Assembly (NCBI GenBank): GCA_016987375.1 | Contig: PJRA01000272.1 | Span: 8,113 to 50,425 of the forward strand | DNA from: Brachionus koreanus | Lineage: Eukaryota; Rotifera; Eurotatoria; Ploima; Brachionidae | Length of the DNA: 42,313 bases | Direction of reading: 5' to 3' | Shown: piece after piece, positions 41,865-42,313 of the stretch | Layout of the letters: each line of letters opens with the position of its first letter | How positions within the stretch are numbered: position 1 is the stretch's first letter | Position numbers and translations under genes: made by a program | The notes under the pieces: generated by a model | What the model saw: only the letters and a program-made list of their open reading frames with translations | Database searches by the model: none | Told to the model about the DNA's origin: nothing

Positions 41865-42313
41865 CTTGATCGAAAATACATCATGCAAGAGAGGCAGATT
41901 TTTTCTTTTATCTGCTTTTCTTGTTTGATTGTTTAATAAACTTTGTTGTTAAAAAATATAAAGAAATAAAATGTTGATTTTTTATCCCTAGAAGATTGTT
42001 CAATTGTTTTGTAGGAATGTGTTTATTTATTTTATTTTAGTTTTTATTTTTTGAATTGATCGAATTTGACTCTCCTTCTCTAGAATATACTGGCGATTTA
42101 TGTTTAAAATACAAATAATTTTATCCTTTTTTAAATAAAATTATAAGAATTTTAAGTGGCTTTAAAAATATTTTTTGAGATTTAATTTGAATAATAAACT
42201 TATTAAATTTTATATAATAATAAAAATTTTAGTAAAATCACACTCTAAGAATTATTGTTAATTTTTTTTGTCGCTTTTTTTGACCAATATTTCAATCATT
42301 AAATTAGAAAAAC

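Larger units (their letters stand above)
41345..42313 (-). repeat. Duplicated segment D, inverted copy of C, cut by window end
   Basis: About 970 bases, near-identical to segment C in reverse complement, with the match running to the last base of the window. With C it forms an inverted repeat with a 0.9-kb spacer and arms of at least 970 bases. Confidence 0.9.

Noticed and set aside
1..42313. CRISPR arrays, bacterial operons, Shine-Dalgarno sites, rRNA genes
   Set aside because: Introns, TATA boxes and metazoan domains show a eukaryotic nuclear region; no regularly spaced direct repeats or rRNA sequence were seen.

Overview
The window is AT-rich eukaryotic nuclear DNA (roughly three quarters A+T by eye). 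Its genes are split by GT-AG introns, it carries extracellular metazoan modules (EGF, Kunitz, VWA), and it is littered with old transposons. Base composition, very short introns and LINE/Tc1/hAT/LTR relics fit a small aquatic invertebrate. A monogonont rotifer such as Brachionus is my best guess, but that is inference, not proof. Most real genes are multi-exon, so I rebuilt them by joining exons through frame-consistent splice sites.

Layout, left to right. 0.6-2.5 kb: one intact and one broken member of an unrecognised Ser/Ala/Phe-rich small-protein family (minus strand). 2.9-3.4 kb: first RPLP1 gene (acidic ribosomal stalk protein P1). 3.4-6.0 kb: non-coding, with a tRNA-like piece and the first copy of a dispersed repeat. 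6.0-7.95 kb (minus): secreted GH19 chitinase-like/VWA fusion. 8-13.6 kb: repeats, a LINE relic and a solo LTR. 13.6-14.6 kb: three-exon orphan gene with a myristoylation-like N-terminus. 15.4-15.95 kb: hAT-type MITE and second copy of the dispersed repeat. 17.77-18.76 kb: complete 997-bp element with an 8-bp target duplication. 19.3-20.9 kb: 3' exon of a soluble guanylate cyclase alpha subunit. 22.97-23.4 kb: second RPLP1 gene, tail-to-tail with a 90-aa Shisa/STMC6-like membrane protein (23.5-23.8 kb, minus). 25.5-25.8 kb: Tc1 relic.

26.1-31.3 kb (minus): GAB/DOS-like PH-domain docking protein. Its 4.15-kb intron holds a piggyBac-type MITE and a second member of the 8-bp-duplication element family. 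31.6-34.0 kb: orphan exons, a fold-back element with a Gag-like fragment, and a LINE 3' end. 34.0-42.3 kb: three near-identical copies of the small-protein gene in inverted arrangement, flanking a large secreted EGF-repeat/Kunitz protein gene (35.1-38.8 kb, minus). The right edge lies inside a long inverted repeat.

The genes do not form a pathway. The most notable items are: the undescribed small-protein family, amplified as roughly 0.9-kb inverted segments that carry a TATA box at fixed spacing; the GH19 enzyme fused to VWA with paired cysteine modules; a transposon family encoding an acidic/zinc-finger protein; and the fold-back element with TG...CA ends, a 5-bp duplication and a Gag-like insert.
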